Of a stretch of 64,000 bases of DNA, positions 1-10,545 are shown piece after piece (the stretch's first letter is position 1; each line of letters opens with the position of its first letter). This DNA is from Bathynomus jamesi. Taxonomy: Eukaryota; Arthropoda; Malacostraca; Isopoda; Cirolanidae. Under the pieces are notes generated by a model, which saw only the letters and a program-made list of their open reading frames with translations, made no database searches and was not told the origin of the DNA. The DNA lies in assembly GCA_023014485.1 (NCBI GenBank), contig JAJOZX010012241.1, forward strand, positions 1-64,000, written 5' to 3'. The position numbers were made by a program, and so were the translations under genes.

Positions 1-1120
1 TCCTGGTGAACACTCCCGCAAAGTACTCATTAAGCACATTGGCGATGTCCGCGTCGGAGGTCCGCAGAACGCAGCTTCTAATGGGCTTTCTACTATTAAC
101 ATAACTGAAGAACTCCTTAGGGTTCCCCTTGCAGAGGCTTGCCACCCGTAGTTCTTCGTTACGTTTCGCTAGCCTAACCTTCGCCTTGACTTCCCTACAC
201 AGGCGGACATACGCTTCAGTGTTCTCATGGGAACGATTGGCCTTCGCCCTCCTATACGCTACTTTCCTATTTCGGATAGCCGAAGCGATGTCACGATTGA
301 ACCACTTAGGCTGCGTTGAAGCAGGGATGGCCGGTTTTGAGGGTATGGCAGCAGACTGCACCACCATAAACTCGTCCCGGAATGCACTCCACACTCCCTC
401 AACATCGCCACCGACCTGTAACTCCATCTCTCCTACGCTATCCCTGAGGCTAACAAAGTTCGCCCGCCGGAGATCGAGCTTACTGCCTCTCGAGTTACTA
501 CGCTTCACCCGAGGGACGCGCACACGGAACCTAATAAGACCGTGATCAATCCCGCCCAACGATTCGTCAACGGTGAGGCCAGTGACGAGGTTGTCTTCGG
601 TCGTGAATACTAAGTCTAGAACGCTTTCGCCTCGTGTAGGCTCGTTGACCCACTGAGTGAGGAAGTTCTCATCAGCAAAGTCAACTAGCCTCCTCCCTTC
701 AGCATCAGCAGTCCTGTCTTCCCACTTTATGCCGCGACAGTCGAAGTCTCCTAAAACTACACACACCCTATCCCCTAGCAGGCTACTGAGTTCGGTGTAC
801 AGGGCTGTATCCTCCTCGAGGAGGAGATGTGGAGGTCTGTACACCAAGATTAACCTATAGCTCGTCCCTCCCACATTCAGATCGACGCCAAGCAGCTCCC
901 GTTCCGACCGGAACTGGCAGTCAACCGGACTCAACGTGTCTCTGACGTATATTAGTACCGCACCCCCCTCCCAACGGGTGCGGTCTTTGCGAAACATTCT
1001 ATACCCGGGAATTTCGAACTCCCCAGCGTAGTCCCTACGATCAGTATGAATCCAGGACTCGTTGATAGCAACGATATCCTGGTATTCTGATGCTAAGAGC
1101 GCCCGATTGGTTGGGTTAGG
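1..1120 (-). CDS. CR1-like LINE ORF2, endonuclease to start of reverse transcriptase (partial)
   Basis: The minus strand is open without a stop from 1120 to the left edge (about 373 codons); an in-frame TGA lies at 1121-1123. The translation carries the second half of an APE-type endonuclease: INESWIHTDRR near the start, a GDF block with D where N is usual (GDFDCRGIKW), LDLVFTTEDNLV and GGIDHGLIRFRV. A basic linker follows (AIRNRKVAYRRAKANRSHEN), then the KGNPKEFFSYVNSRKPIR block that precedes the polymerase fingers. This order is typical of CR1/L2-type LINEs, which nick target DNA and copy their RNA into it. The N-terminal catalytic part of the endonuclease is missing, so the copy is 5'-truncated near 1120. 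The reverse transcriptase core should lie beyond the left edge. No lesion is visible in the part present, and it is more GC-rich than its surroundings, which suggests a fairly young insertion. Confidence 0.88.
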
Positions 1121-2219
1121 TCATGATATTTTCGTTAGTTAGCCTTATAAAGCTAACTAAAGAAGGCTGGGGTCCCTATTCTTCAATAGCTCCAAATGAT
1201 CTACATGATTAATAAATAAATAAATATTTACTGGTGTTTATATACTCGTATGTATACTGTAGTCTTTTAACGTGAGTGTCAGCATCTGATTGGAGTGATT
1301 TACATATTGTAGCCCGATAATACGCGTAAGAATTACCATATAATGCATTAATGACTGTAATATAGTCTTATGTATCATAAGTGTGTATTTTGTATGTAAA
1401 TTGTAACTAAATTCTAAAGATAAATTTGAAAATGTTCATAAATTGCAGGCTTCGGTTCTGGGGACCGACACACTTGACAGAACGAAGGGTTCCTACGAGG
1501 CTTGAGTTTAATTATTTCCTCTCCGAAGGCTGAGTAATAATCTTTAGTTATAATAGGCTAGGCTTTATATATGTTGCATTTGTGTGTTCCAGATTGTACA
1601 AACTTGTATATTTTTTTGTGTATATATTTTGTATTTATTTAATATAACAACCAGAGCCTTCAACTCCCTGCCCTACGGGCGGGGCTTGTGCTTCGCAAAC
1701 TCGCCTACGGCGAGGGCACGTTAGGGTTACCCCTTTGGTGGGGAGGTCATTCTCCCTCTCCCACCAAAACCCTCGAACCGCCTTTTTATGCAATTTGGGG
1801 GGTAACCCCCACCCCCATGTTGCATAACACCTCTTCCCTATTGCCCCCACCCCCTCACCCATTACCTCTACTCCCCCTTTTCTGTTAAAAATAATTGTAA
1901 GTTTGTGTAAGTGTTTTCATATTTTTTGTTTTAAATAAAATTGAAAAGAAATGGAAGAAAATGCAGGTACTTTTTTTAGTAGTTAAGGACTAGAGTAGCA
2001 TAAGTGTTGTTTACGCTCGTTCCTTCCCCTGGGGCAGGTCATCTTGATACATGAAGCATTTCAAAAGATCGAAGTAATTAGATTGCAGTCAAAGCACGTT
2101 CTGAGAATTTTGAATGAAGTGTTGCCACAACCAGAGGCCCCCAGAGACACGGACCATATCCACTAAGAACCCTTGGTTCACTTAATTATTTATCATTAGT
2201 AACACCATATCCTTTATAT
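1121..2219. other. Non-coding, AT-rich, no gene seen
   Basis: I see no coding signal here. The stretch is AT-rich apart from the GC-rich block annotated separately at 1640-1885. The short open frames on both strands across that block follow its composition and resemble nothing I recognise. Confidence 0.6.
1640..1885. repeat. GC-rich dispersed repeat block
   Basis: A sharply bounded GC-rich block in AT-rich sequence. It contains G-runs facing C-runs (ggggggtaacccccaccccc near 1795) and a palindromic gcctacggcgaggg. A related block lies near 12105-12180 (acttgggggctaaccccctc), also preceded by a ctccca..aaaacc segment. Two related copies in one window point to a dispersed repeat of unknown class. 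Confidence 0.45.
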
Positions 2220-2306
2220 CAGGGGTGGCCAGACTTTACTGAGATGGGATCTACTTTTTCCAAAGTTCTCCCGATACGATCCACCAGCCCAGGTATATAT
2301 ATATAT
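2220..2306 (+). mobile_element. hAT-type terminus fragment (CAGGGGTGGCCAGAC end)
   Basis: CAGGGGTGGCCAGACTTTAC at 2220 has the form of a hAT terminal repeat. It runs into a short TA run where the mariner begins at 2307. If the 9,483-21,677 segment is flipped back, the sequence on the far side of the mariner is a TA/TG run followed by the 3' end of the hAT transposase now at 19,079-20,213. This is therefore best read as the 3' end of that hAT, cut off by the mariner and by the inversion. Confidence 0.6.
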
Positions 2307-2665
2307 CGGGTGGCCACAAAAAAACTTTACTTAATTGAAAGTTTAATAACTGCAACAATTCAAAACTTATGCGATTGAGATTTTGCACACATTAACAGAT
2401 GCATATAATCTATAATTGCTGGAATTTTCAAATATGTAGGTTCTATAGTTTTGTTACAGTGAACAATTTAATAGCATATGTCTAAAAATAGCATGCCTGG
2501 TGTGCATCTGACACGTACGTGCGCTAGCGTAGGCTAAACCTAATGTAGCGTAGTATGACACGCGCGCTGGCGTAGGCTAAACCTAATGTGAATTTGCTTT
2601 CTTTTATTTTTCCGCTAAAACCCCGCCAGCATGACGTTAAGTAAAAGTGATAAAGCCATCATAGA
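2307..2665 (+). mobile_element. Tc1/mariner element, 5' part (TIR, leader, start codon)
   Basis: CGGGTGGCCACAAAAA at 2307 abuts a TA run, as expected for a TA-targeting element, and starts a repeat of roughly 190 bp that recurs at 20418. After a leader with two copies of a cgctggcgtaggctaaacct motif (2521-2590), ATG at 2631 opens a frame of 11 full codons (MTLSKSDKAII) and is then broken by the hAT at 2666. The next residues of a mariner-type DNA-binding domain resume at 21669 on the minus strand, so the rest of the gene now lies 18 kb away. The direct orientation of the two TIRs is abnormal and is explained by the inversion. Confidence 0.85.
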
Positions 2666-3046
2666 CAGGGGTTGTAAAAAATTAATTGATGAAAAATTAA
2701 TTGCAATATATTGATCCAATTGACTGGAACAGTATTGTCAATTAAATAATTGATTGCCACAAAACAATTAATTGCAATTAACTGCAATATTACCATAATC
2801 AGAAATTTCTACTCATAATGCAGGCTGCAACTTATTCAATGACATCATCGCTGATGATTCATCAAGTCTAGGTGACTCAAAAACTAAAGTGACTGACTCC
2901 GTGACTCAGCACAGACTCATCAATCGTCATCATCCTTCGACTTATTCGCGCAGTCTGTACTTTTCGGGTTAGTCAGCCCCGAGACTCGGCGATAGTAGGC
3001 TTTTGATGTGGTGTCGTAATATCAAATCTTTCAATTAACCCTCACC

Positions 3047-4586
3047 ATGCCATCAAAAAATGATCAAATCGTTAGACAATATTTTAACCAAACAGACTGT
3101 GAGCACTTATGGAAATGCAAGTGTGGTAAAAAGTTGACCAGAAAAAAGGTACTGGTTGGACAAATCTTATGAATCATATAAAAAGCCAGCACCCAGAGTA
3201 TTCTAACATAAAAGAAACTGGACAACGATCAGTATCGAGTTTTCTCTCTTCATCTCCTTCTACACGTGGTTTGGTCAGTCGCTCAGCATTAAAAGTTCAT
3301 GGTTGGATTGAGTGGGTATGTGTTGGTTTAAAACCATTTTCTTTTGTTGATGACCCACTTACACGCAAGTATACAAATTTGGAGAGTATGACAAATGTGA
3401 CATTGAAGAAGTGCATGGAGAAACTTACACATGAAGTAGAAAAGAAAATATCAGATGAACTCCGGATAAATTTTCGTTGGTGATCGATGGCTGGACTAAT
3501 GGTTCAACGCATTTTATTGGACTTTTTGCATCGTATCCATGCGATCATCAAATGGATACCGTACTGTTTTGCTGGCATTTTCGCCAATGATGAGTGAAAC
3601 ATCCTTCACTGCTTCTGATCATGTTGAATTTATTGAATATGTGTTAAGTGTATACAACAAAAATTTAGAAAATGTTGTTGCTATTATGGTGATAATGCGA
3701 AGTGAACAAATCTACAGCAAATTTGTGTGGAATGCCACTAATTGGATGTGCCTCTCATAAATTCAATCTAGCAGTTTCTGCTTATCTAGATAGGAAAGAA
3801 ATTCTGATAGGTAAAATTAATATGCTGATGGGCAAACTAAAATCATTAAAACTTGCGGGTAGACTTCATGAACACACACCGTTGCAACCTATACAAAGAA
3901 ATAGAACCCGTTGGTCCAGTACTTATGATATGATTAAGAGGTACATCCAACTCAAAACATTTTTTGAATTTTTTCAAGATGACCCTAAACTTATTGATTA
4001 TCTCTTGACTCCACGCGAACACAATGATCTACAGACTCTGGAAGATGATCTAAAAAGGTTATTCTCAGTAACAGTTGCCTTGCAAAGAGAAGACATAGAC
4101 TTGTATGATGTTCGAGTTCTTTTTGACGAAATTCTTGCATTGTATCCTTATGAAGAATTCAAAAAATATCTACCACCATCAGCAGCCATTGTCCACAGCC
4201 CAGATTTTGATAATGGCGTTGTAAAAATTTTACAGCACACAGAAGCAGAGCTAAATCCGAATGAAGTTTCTGCTCTACATAAGCTAAAAGTGGTAACGGT
4301 AACCGACACATCACATCAGTCTGATACTCTAGCAGAAAATGATGATTTTGCCTCTATTTGTTTGAAAAAGCGCAAAACAAATGAAATTTCATCTCAGCAA
4401 TATCTAAACTGTACATTCTGTTACCAACTTCTAACATCGTGGAACGTTTGTTCAGCTCAGCAGGTTACGCTTTAAATGATTTTCGGCAATCTTTGTCTCC
4501 AATGAATTTAGAAATAATTATTTCTAAAAGTTAATCGCTCTTTCTGGGATGAAGAAGTAGTTTCAGAAATCTGCAATCGTTCATGA
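3047..4586 (+). pseudogene. hAT transposase with BED-type zinc finger, frameshifted (copy 1)
   Basis: ATG at 3047 (MPSKNDQIVRQYF) opens a BED-like zinc finger: CKCGKK followed by HIKSQHPEY, giving the C-C-H-H pattern. The catalytic domain follows, with LVIDGWT, a GDNA-type block, GCASHKFNLAVS and RWSSTYDMIKRY, then a degenerate C-terminal hAT dimerisation region (SNIVE.LFSSAG). Compared with copy 2 it has single-base losses near 3460, 3552, 3690 and 4425. The frame is broken at each, and the longest open piece is 3702-4475. hAT transposases cut and paste their own element with 8-bp duplications. This copy cannot make a whole protein. Confidence 0.85.
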
Positions 4587-4844
4587 CTTGTTTGCTACTT
4601 CAGAAACTTTTAGTTGTATTACCTTAAGATTTAAGATCTTCAAAAGTTCAATTTATTTTTTACTAAAGCACTATACATTATACAATGCACATGTACATGT
4701 TCTCGGCTTGTCGCCATGAAAGTTTTCTGATAGATATTAAAGTGTTTTTGAATTAAGGGATGCCTTTTATTTTCAGTCATTTTGGCTCTTATCTAAATCA
4801 AAACTAATACTCGAACAAATACGGTGTTTTATTTGGATAATTAA

Positions 4845-6239
4845 TTGCAATGAATGAAGAGGAAATGCAGAAAATGAATGAGAAATTAAAGGTTAGTTCA
4901 TTTTTTGAAGTGAGAAAGTCGGAAATAAAACAATAATTTTCAGGAGAGAATGAAGAGATATTGTTTTCCCCTGGTGTTTGGTTGGGAACTGTTAATGAAT
5001 ATGAAAGGTAATATGAAAGAAATCGAAAGGCAAAGCATAAAAGAATCAATCGGTGGATAGAAGAAGGATAGAAAGCACTGAATGAGGAGGAAATGCAGAA
5101 AATGAATGAGAAATTAAAGGTTAGTTCATTTTTTGAAGTGAGAAAGTCGGAAATAAAACAATAATTTTTAGGAGAGAATGAACAGATATTGTTTTCCCCT
5201 GGTGTTTGGAATGATGGAGGTTGGTGGGAACTGTTAATGAATATGAAAGGTGATATGAAAGAAATCGAAAGGCAACGCATAAAAGAATCAATCGGTGGAT
5301 AGAAGAAGGATAGAAAGCACTGAATGAAGAGGAAATGCAGAAAATGAATGAGAAATTAAAGGTTAGTTCATTTTTTGAAGTGAGAAAGTGGAAATAAAAC
5401 AATAATTTTCAGGAGAGAATGAAGAGAGATATTGTTTTCCCCTGGTGTTTGGTTGGGAACTGTTAATGAATATGAAAGAAATCGAAAGGCAACGCATAAA
5501 AGAATCAATCGGTGGATAGAAGAAGGGTAGAAAGCACTGAATGAAGAGGAAATGCAGAAAATGAATGAGAAATTAAAGGTTAGTTCATTTTTTGAAGTGA
5601 GAAAGTCGGAAATAAAACAATAATTTTTAGGAGAGAATGAAGATATATTGTTTTCCCTGGTGTTTGGAATGATGGAGGTTGGTTGGGAACTGTTAATGAA
5701 TATGAAAGGTAATATGAAAGAAATCGAAAGGCAACGCATAAAAGAATCAATCGGTGGATAGAAGAAGGATAGAAAGCACTGAATGAAGAGGAAATGCAGA
5801 AAATGAATGAGAAATTAAATGTTAGTTCATTTTTTGAAGTGAGAAAGTCGGAAATAAAACAATAATTTTCAGGAGAGAATGAAGAGATATTGTTTTCCCC
5901 CTGGTGTTTGGAATGATGGAGGTTGGTTGGGAACTGTTAATGAATATGAAAGGTAATATGAAAGAAATCGAAAGGCAACGCATAAAAGAATCAATCGGTG
6001 GATAGAAGAAGGATAGAAAGCACTGAATGAAGAGGAAATGCAGAAAATGAATGAGAAATTAAAGGTTAGTTCATTTTTTGAAGTGAGAAAGTCGGAAATA
6101 AAACTAATTTTCTGGAGAGAATGAAGAGATATTGTTTTCCCCTGGTGTTTGGAATGATGGAGGTTGGTTGGGAACTGTTAATGAATATGAAAGGTAATAT
6201 GAAAAATCGAAAGGCAACGCATAAAAGAATCAATCGGTG
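4845..6239 (+). repeat. 240-bp satellite array, block 1
   Basis: About six head-to-tail monomers of 219-246 bp. A marker segment (gaaatgcagaaaatgaatga) recurs near 4863, 5093, 5334, 5552, 5793 and 6039. Each unit carries the same order of sub-blocks: gaagtgagaaagtcggaaa, cccctggtgtttgg, gggaactgttaatgaat, gaatcaatcggtggatag. The minus-strand open frames across it (SFIFCISSSFSAFYPSS and similar) repeat with the monomer and change frame at unit-length indels, so they are not genes. The array starts inside the 3' subterminal region of hAT copy 1. Confidence 0.9.
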
Positions 6240-8767
6240 AATGCAAAAAACCACTTTTTTCTACGTGAAGGTCAAAATATGAAAATAAAAACCCACTCTA
6301 ATAGACAGAGTTTATTTCCACGACAGTTTCGACGCCCACTGGCATCCTCCTCGGGTGGATACAGAAACACAAATGAACCAAAACAAGAGGGAAAAACAGT
6401 TCAGGGATCGACCGTTAAGAAATTCGCACCTAGGTTGGATTCCATTCTCTCGAGACAGGAGGGGCATTTTCATTAAGTACATTCGCACAAATTTTTTTTT
6501 TTTTTAAACTATTGCGAAAAATGCTCTGTATGAATTGGTCCACAATTAACCCACCCCTTATATCTCCAGTCTAACTAGAGAGTAGATCAAGTCTAGCCTA
6601 GAGGGGTCAGCCTAGAGATTCCGGAAATGGTCCAGAGCGGGCAGATAAATTGAGGTCCACAGTAGGATTCCTCACAAGAATTAGGTTAGGGCAATCTACC
6701 TTCACCTTTGTTAAGCTATGAGTTGATGCTGGGTCTTAGGCCACAATGTAGGCCTAACTTGTCTGACCCAGCTTAATTTAATGAGATTAACTTTGGTGTA
6801 AAAACTCAATTAGTCACTTACTTTTGTTATCGGAGTGTCTCCCTTCTCCGGTTATGTTTTCGAGAGCGCACTTTGCTGGTACGTCCTCTCGCCCCGTTCT
6901 TCGTTTTCGTTCTCCCTTTGTTCTCCTCTTCGCGGGGCTTCTCGTCCCAGCGTTGTCTTGGTTTATTCCTCGGTTGGTTGAGCGGTAATGTATCCTTATT
7001 ACCGAGCACGCTCCTCCCACACAGTATATAAATACTAGTGTGGAGAATAACTCTGGTGAGCAACCAATTGGTTTCATCCACCCAGTTATTGACATAAAAG
7101 GAATTTAATGATTGTTAGATTAACTACCTACCTACTCAGTGAACCATTTTCGTTACCTCCCAACTACCCACTCATCAGTTTTCCATACTATCTTCCTGTT
7201 CTAAACATACAGATTCTATTATTTTTACATAATTATTATATTTATAATTAAATTTATTACATTTAATATTGCATAATTATTAATTACAGAAATTATAAAT
7301 TTATTATTACATTGGTTATTACATTGTTGTTATTATACAGAAATTATAAACCGAAAAACGAATGAAAAAAGCCGATTAGGAAATAATCCAGAGACCATTG
7401 AGAAATTCGCACCTAGGTTAGATATCGTTCTCCCGAAACCAGAAGGGCATTTTATTACAGGGTCAGCTTATAACTACATTCCCACAAATTAAAAATTAAA
7501 AAAATCTTGTTCTATACATACAGATTCTAATATTTTGACATAATTACTGCATTTATAATATTACCTTTATTATTACATCTGTTGCATTTATATTTATTTC
7601 CACATTAATTACTTCCATTATTACATTTACTAAAAGCGAGTAAGGAAACATTCCAATCCAGAGACATTTAAGAAATTCACACTTAGGTTCGAACACGTTC
7701 CCACGACTCCGTAAGGGATTTATTGACCAAGAATCTCATTAAAGGGTCTAACTTATAAGTACCTTCGCACAAATTAAAATTATCTACTTTTTCTATACAC
7801 ACAGATTCTATTATTTTTCTTTTGACATAATTATTACATTTATAAAGTACCTATAGATTGGGAATCAAGTAAGGTACTTTATAAATGTAATAATTATGTC
7901 AAAAGAAAAATAATAGAATCTGTGTGTATAGAAAAAGTAGATAATTTAATTTGTGCGAAGGTACTTATAAGTTAGACCCTTTAATGAGATTCTTGGTCAA
8001 TAAATCCCTTACGGAGTCGTGGGAACGTGTTCGAACCTAAGTGTGAATTTCTTAAATGTCTCTGGATTGGAATGTTTCCTTACTCGCTTTTAGTAAATGT
8101 AATAATGGAAGTAATTAATGTGGAAATAAATATAAATGCAACAGATGTAATAATAAAGGTAATATTATAAATGCAGTAATTATGTCAAAATTAGAATCTG
8201 TATGTATAGAACAAGATATTTTTAATTTTTAATTTGTGGGAATGTAGTTATAAGCTGACCCTGTAATAAAATGCCCTTCGGTTCGGTGGGAGAACGATAT
8301 CTAACCTAGGTGCGAATTTCTCAATGGTCTCTGGATTATTTCCTAATCGGCTTTTTCATTCGTTTTTCGGTTTATAATTTCTGTATAATAAACAACAATG
8401 TAATAACCAATGTAATAATAAATTTATAATTTCTGTAATTAATAATTATGCAATATTAAATGTAATAAATTTAATTATAAATATAATAATTATGTAAAAA
8501 TAATAGAATCTGTATGTTTAGAACAGGTAGTAAAAAAAAAAAAAAAAAAAAAAATTGTGCGAATGTACTTAATGAAAATGCCCCTCCTGTCTCGAGAGAA
8601 TGGAATCCAACCTAGGTGCGAATTTCTTAACGGTCGATCCCTGAACTGTTTTTCCCTCTTGTTTTGGTTCATTTGTGTTTCTGTATCCACCCGAGGAGGA
8701 TGCCAGTGGGCGTCGAAACTGTCGTGGAAATAAACTCTGTCTATTAGAGTGGGTTTTTATTTTCATA
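6240..8767. repeat. Foldback element: long palindrome with a 19-bp loop
   Basis: Two arms of several hundred bases pair across a loop at 7853-7871. The inner arms are about 7191-7852 and 7872-8527; the outer arms are about 6279-6505 and 8528-8766. The left arm is interrupted by the insertion at 6506-7190. Each arm is itself built of degenerate direct repeats, seen as aaattcgcaccta.gtt boxes near 6418 and 7405 and again near 7674. The palindrome interrupts the 240-bp satellite, and the 12 bases aatcaatcggtg occur on both sides (6228-6239 and 8768-8779), like a target duplication. The outer arms carry the end of a Penelope-like element or similar (see the hammerhead-like finding). The 65-residue frames found in both arms are mirror copies of one sequence, not two genes. 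Confidence 0.82.
6506..7190. other. 685-bp insertion in the left palindrome arm, class unknown
   Basis: This segment has no partner in the right arm of the palindrome, so it was inserted on the left or lost on the right. On the minus strand it has a TATA-like tatttatatactgtg near 7025, followed by a GC-richer transcribed-leader-like stretch with an open frame 6814-7095 of low-complexity basic composition. A solo LTR or an unknown retroelement leader is possible. I could not define clean ends or a target duplication. Confidence 0.35.
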
Positions 8768-9270
8768 AATCAATCGGTGGATAGAAGAAGGATAGAAAGC
8801 ACTGAATGAAGAGGAAATGCAGAAAATGAAAGAAATTAAAGGTTAGTTCATTTTTTGAAGTGAGAAAGTCGGAAATAAAATAATAATTTTCAGGAGAGAA
8901 TGAAGAGATATTGTTTTCCCCTGGTGTTTGGAATGATGGAGGTTGGTTGGGAACTGTTAATGAATATGAAAGGTAATATGAAAGAAATCGAAAGGCAACG
9001 CATAAAAGAATCAATCGGTGGATAGAAGAAGGATAGAAAGCACTGAATGAAGAGGAAATGCAGAAAATGAATGAGAAATTAAAGGTTAGTTCATTTTTTG
9101 AAGTGAGAAAGTCGGAAATAAAACAATAATTTTCAGGAGAGAATGAAGAGATATGTTTTCCCCTGGTGTTTGGAATGATGGACGTTGGTTGGGAACTGTT
9201 AATGAATATGAAAGGTAATATGAAAGAAATCGAAAGGCAACGCATAAAAGAATCAATCGGTGGATGAAGA
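8768..9270 (+). repeat. 240-bp satellite array, block 2
   Basis: About two further monomers of the satellite at 4845-6239, in the same orientation, resuming at aatcaatcggtggatag on the far side of the palindrome. Block 1 and block 2 are one array split by the foldback element. The last unit breaks off at 9265 into the unassigned 9271-9385. Confidence 0.9.
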
Positions 9271-9385
9271 GGCAATGGCTACCACCACCCCACGGACCTC
9301 GATCAGTCAGAAGTCGCATTTCTCCTACATAGGGCAGAAACCAATGCCTTGAGAGGGCACCCTCGCAAATCGTGAATATGTACAT
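9271..9385. other. Short unassigned segment between satellite and hAT end
   Basis: GC-richer sequence (gcaatggctaccaccacccc and onward) that matches neither the satellite monomer nor the hAT ends. It may be a scrap of another repeat. No function assigned. Confidence 0.4.
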
Positions 9386-9482
9386 TTAACTGCAATGACC
9401 ACGCAGTATACCAATTAAAATTAATTGATTGATAAAATAATAATTTATTGGAAAGGTTCCAATCAATTATTTACAAGCCCTG
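9386..9482 (+). repeat. hAT copy 1, 3' subterminal region and TIR
   Basis: Reverse complement of 21,678-21,770 with few differences. It includes the hairpin-forming attgattggaacc / ggttccaatcaat and the terminal TTTACAAGCCCTG. This is the true 3' end of hAT copy 1, displaced about 4.5 kb from the rest of the element by the satellite. Confidence 0.88.
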
Positions 9483-9806
9483 ATGACGATCGTATAGGAC
9501 AAGTCCCTTCCAACTACAAGATAGCTCTAGCCACACTCAATAGAGTAGTTAAACAATTAAAAAGTAAGAACTTGTTTGAAGGTTATGCTGCTGTATTCCG
9601 TCAACTATTAGCAGATAGTATTATCGAACAGTTTTCTGTAAATCCCTCAGATTATCACAATTTCATATGGATACCCCATAGACCCGTTGTAAAGACAGGA
9701 CTTCAAGTTACAACTAAAATACGACCTGTATTTAATTGTAGTCTCAAGACTAATGAAGGCATTTCATTAAATGAAGCAGCATATCCTGGAATAGATTTGG
9801 TGGGGT
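9483..9806 (+). pseudogene. BEL1 (BEL/Pao) reverse transcriptase N-terminal fragment, inverted segment
   Basis: Open on the plus strand, with blocks that align with BEL2 at 55,550-55,870: PSNYKIALATLNR, FIWIPHRPVV, TTKIRPVFNCSLK and LNEAAYPGIDL. These precede the polymerase palm of BEL/Pao elements. The frame begins exactly at the 8-bp flank of hAT copy 1. Its upstream part is at 23,967 onward on the opposite strand, next to the matching flank of hAT copy 2. The catalytic palm is missing: the sequence runs into a 17-bp minisatellite after PGIDLV. Confidence 0.88.
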
Positions 9807-10372
9807 AATGAATGGGGTGGGGTAATGAATGGGGTGGGGTAATGAATGGGGTGGGGTAATGAATGGGGTGGGGTAATGAATGGGGTGGGGTAATGAATGG
9901 GGTGGGGTAATGAATGGGGTGGGGTAATGAATGGGGTGGGGTAATGAATGGGGTGGGGTAATGAATGGGGTGGGGTAATGAATGGGGTGGGGTAATGAAT
10001 GGGGTGGGGTAATGAATGGGGTGGGGTAATGAATGGGGTGGGGTAATGAATGGGGTGGGGTAATGAATGGGTGGGGTAATGAATGGGGTGGGGTAATGAA
10101 TGGGGTGGGGTAATGAATGGGGTGGGGTAATGAATGGGGTGGGGTAATGAATGGGGTGGGGTAATGAATGGGGTGGGGTAATGAATGGGGTGGGGTAATG
10201 AATGGGGTGGGGTAATGAATGGGGTGGGGTAATGAATGGGGGTGGGTAATGAATGGGGTGGGGTAATGAATGGGGTGGGGTAATGAATGGGGTGGGGTAA
10301 TGAATGGGGTGGGGTAATGAATGGGGTGGGGTAATGAATGGGGTGGGGTAATGAATGGGGTGGGGTATGAAT
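9797..10372 (+). repeat. 17-bp minisatellite (ggggtaatgaatggggt)
   Basis: About 33 almost identical copies. The few variants are one-base slips near 10070, 10240 and 10366. It abuts the BEL1 reverse transcriptase frame at its left. On the minus strand three units make 17 codons, so a 228-codon frame runs through it (HSLPHPIHYPTPFITPP repeated). That is a by-product of the period, not a protein gene. Confidence 0.93.
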
Positions 10373-10545
10373 AGAAAATCTGAATTCGGAGGCCGTGCAT
10401 CTCTCGAATACTGACCAAATAGATAATAGCTTTCATTCGCTGAAGAGTAGAATGAATGAGCTACTAAGTTTTTATTATTCTCAATTTGTTCTCCAGTGAC
10501 TATTCTTTAGTTTTGTATAAACTCAACTTATCACACCGGAAACAC

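Larger units (their letters stand above)
2666..9482 (+). mobile_element. hAT transposon copy 1, expanded by satellite and foldback insertions
   Basis: The left end is CAGGGGTTGTAAAAAATTAA at 2666 and the right end is TTTACAAGCCCTG at 9470-9482, matching the ends of copy 2 (21,678-23,958). The element proper is 2666 to about 4845 plus 9386-9482, roughly 2.3 kb. The 4.5 kb between is satellite and a palindromic element set into the AT-rich 3' subterminal region (ataattaattgcaat). The 8-bp flanks do not match each other: atcataga at 2658-2665 and atgacgat at 9483-9490. They match the flanks of copy 2 crosswise. Confidence 0.88.

Noticed and set aside
4804..6254. Ser/Phe-rich membrane-like proteins on the minus strand
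   Set aside because: They repeat with the 240-bp monomer and change frame with its indels.
6237..8766. Two homologous 65-79 codon genes in divergent orientation
   Set aside because: They are the same sequence in the two arms of a palindrome, with no family resemblance. Non-coding terminal repeat is the simpler reading.
2658..9490. Explaining unmatched hAT flanks by simple mutation of target duplications
   Set aside because: Both octamers reappear exactly, as reverse complements, at the other copy in the crossed positions. Chance or mutation does not explain four matching flanks.
9750..10436. 228-codon Pro/His-rich repeat protein on the minus strand
   Set aside because: It is a translation of the 17-bp minisatellite; three units give 17 codons. 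There is no non-repetitive coding part.
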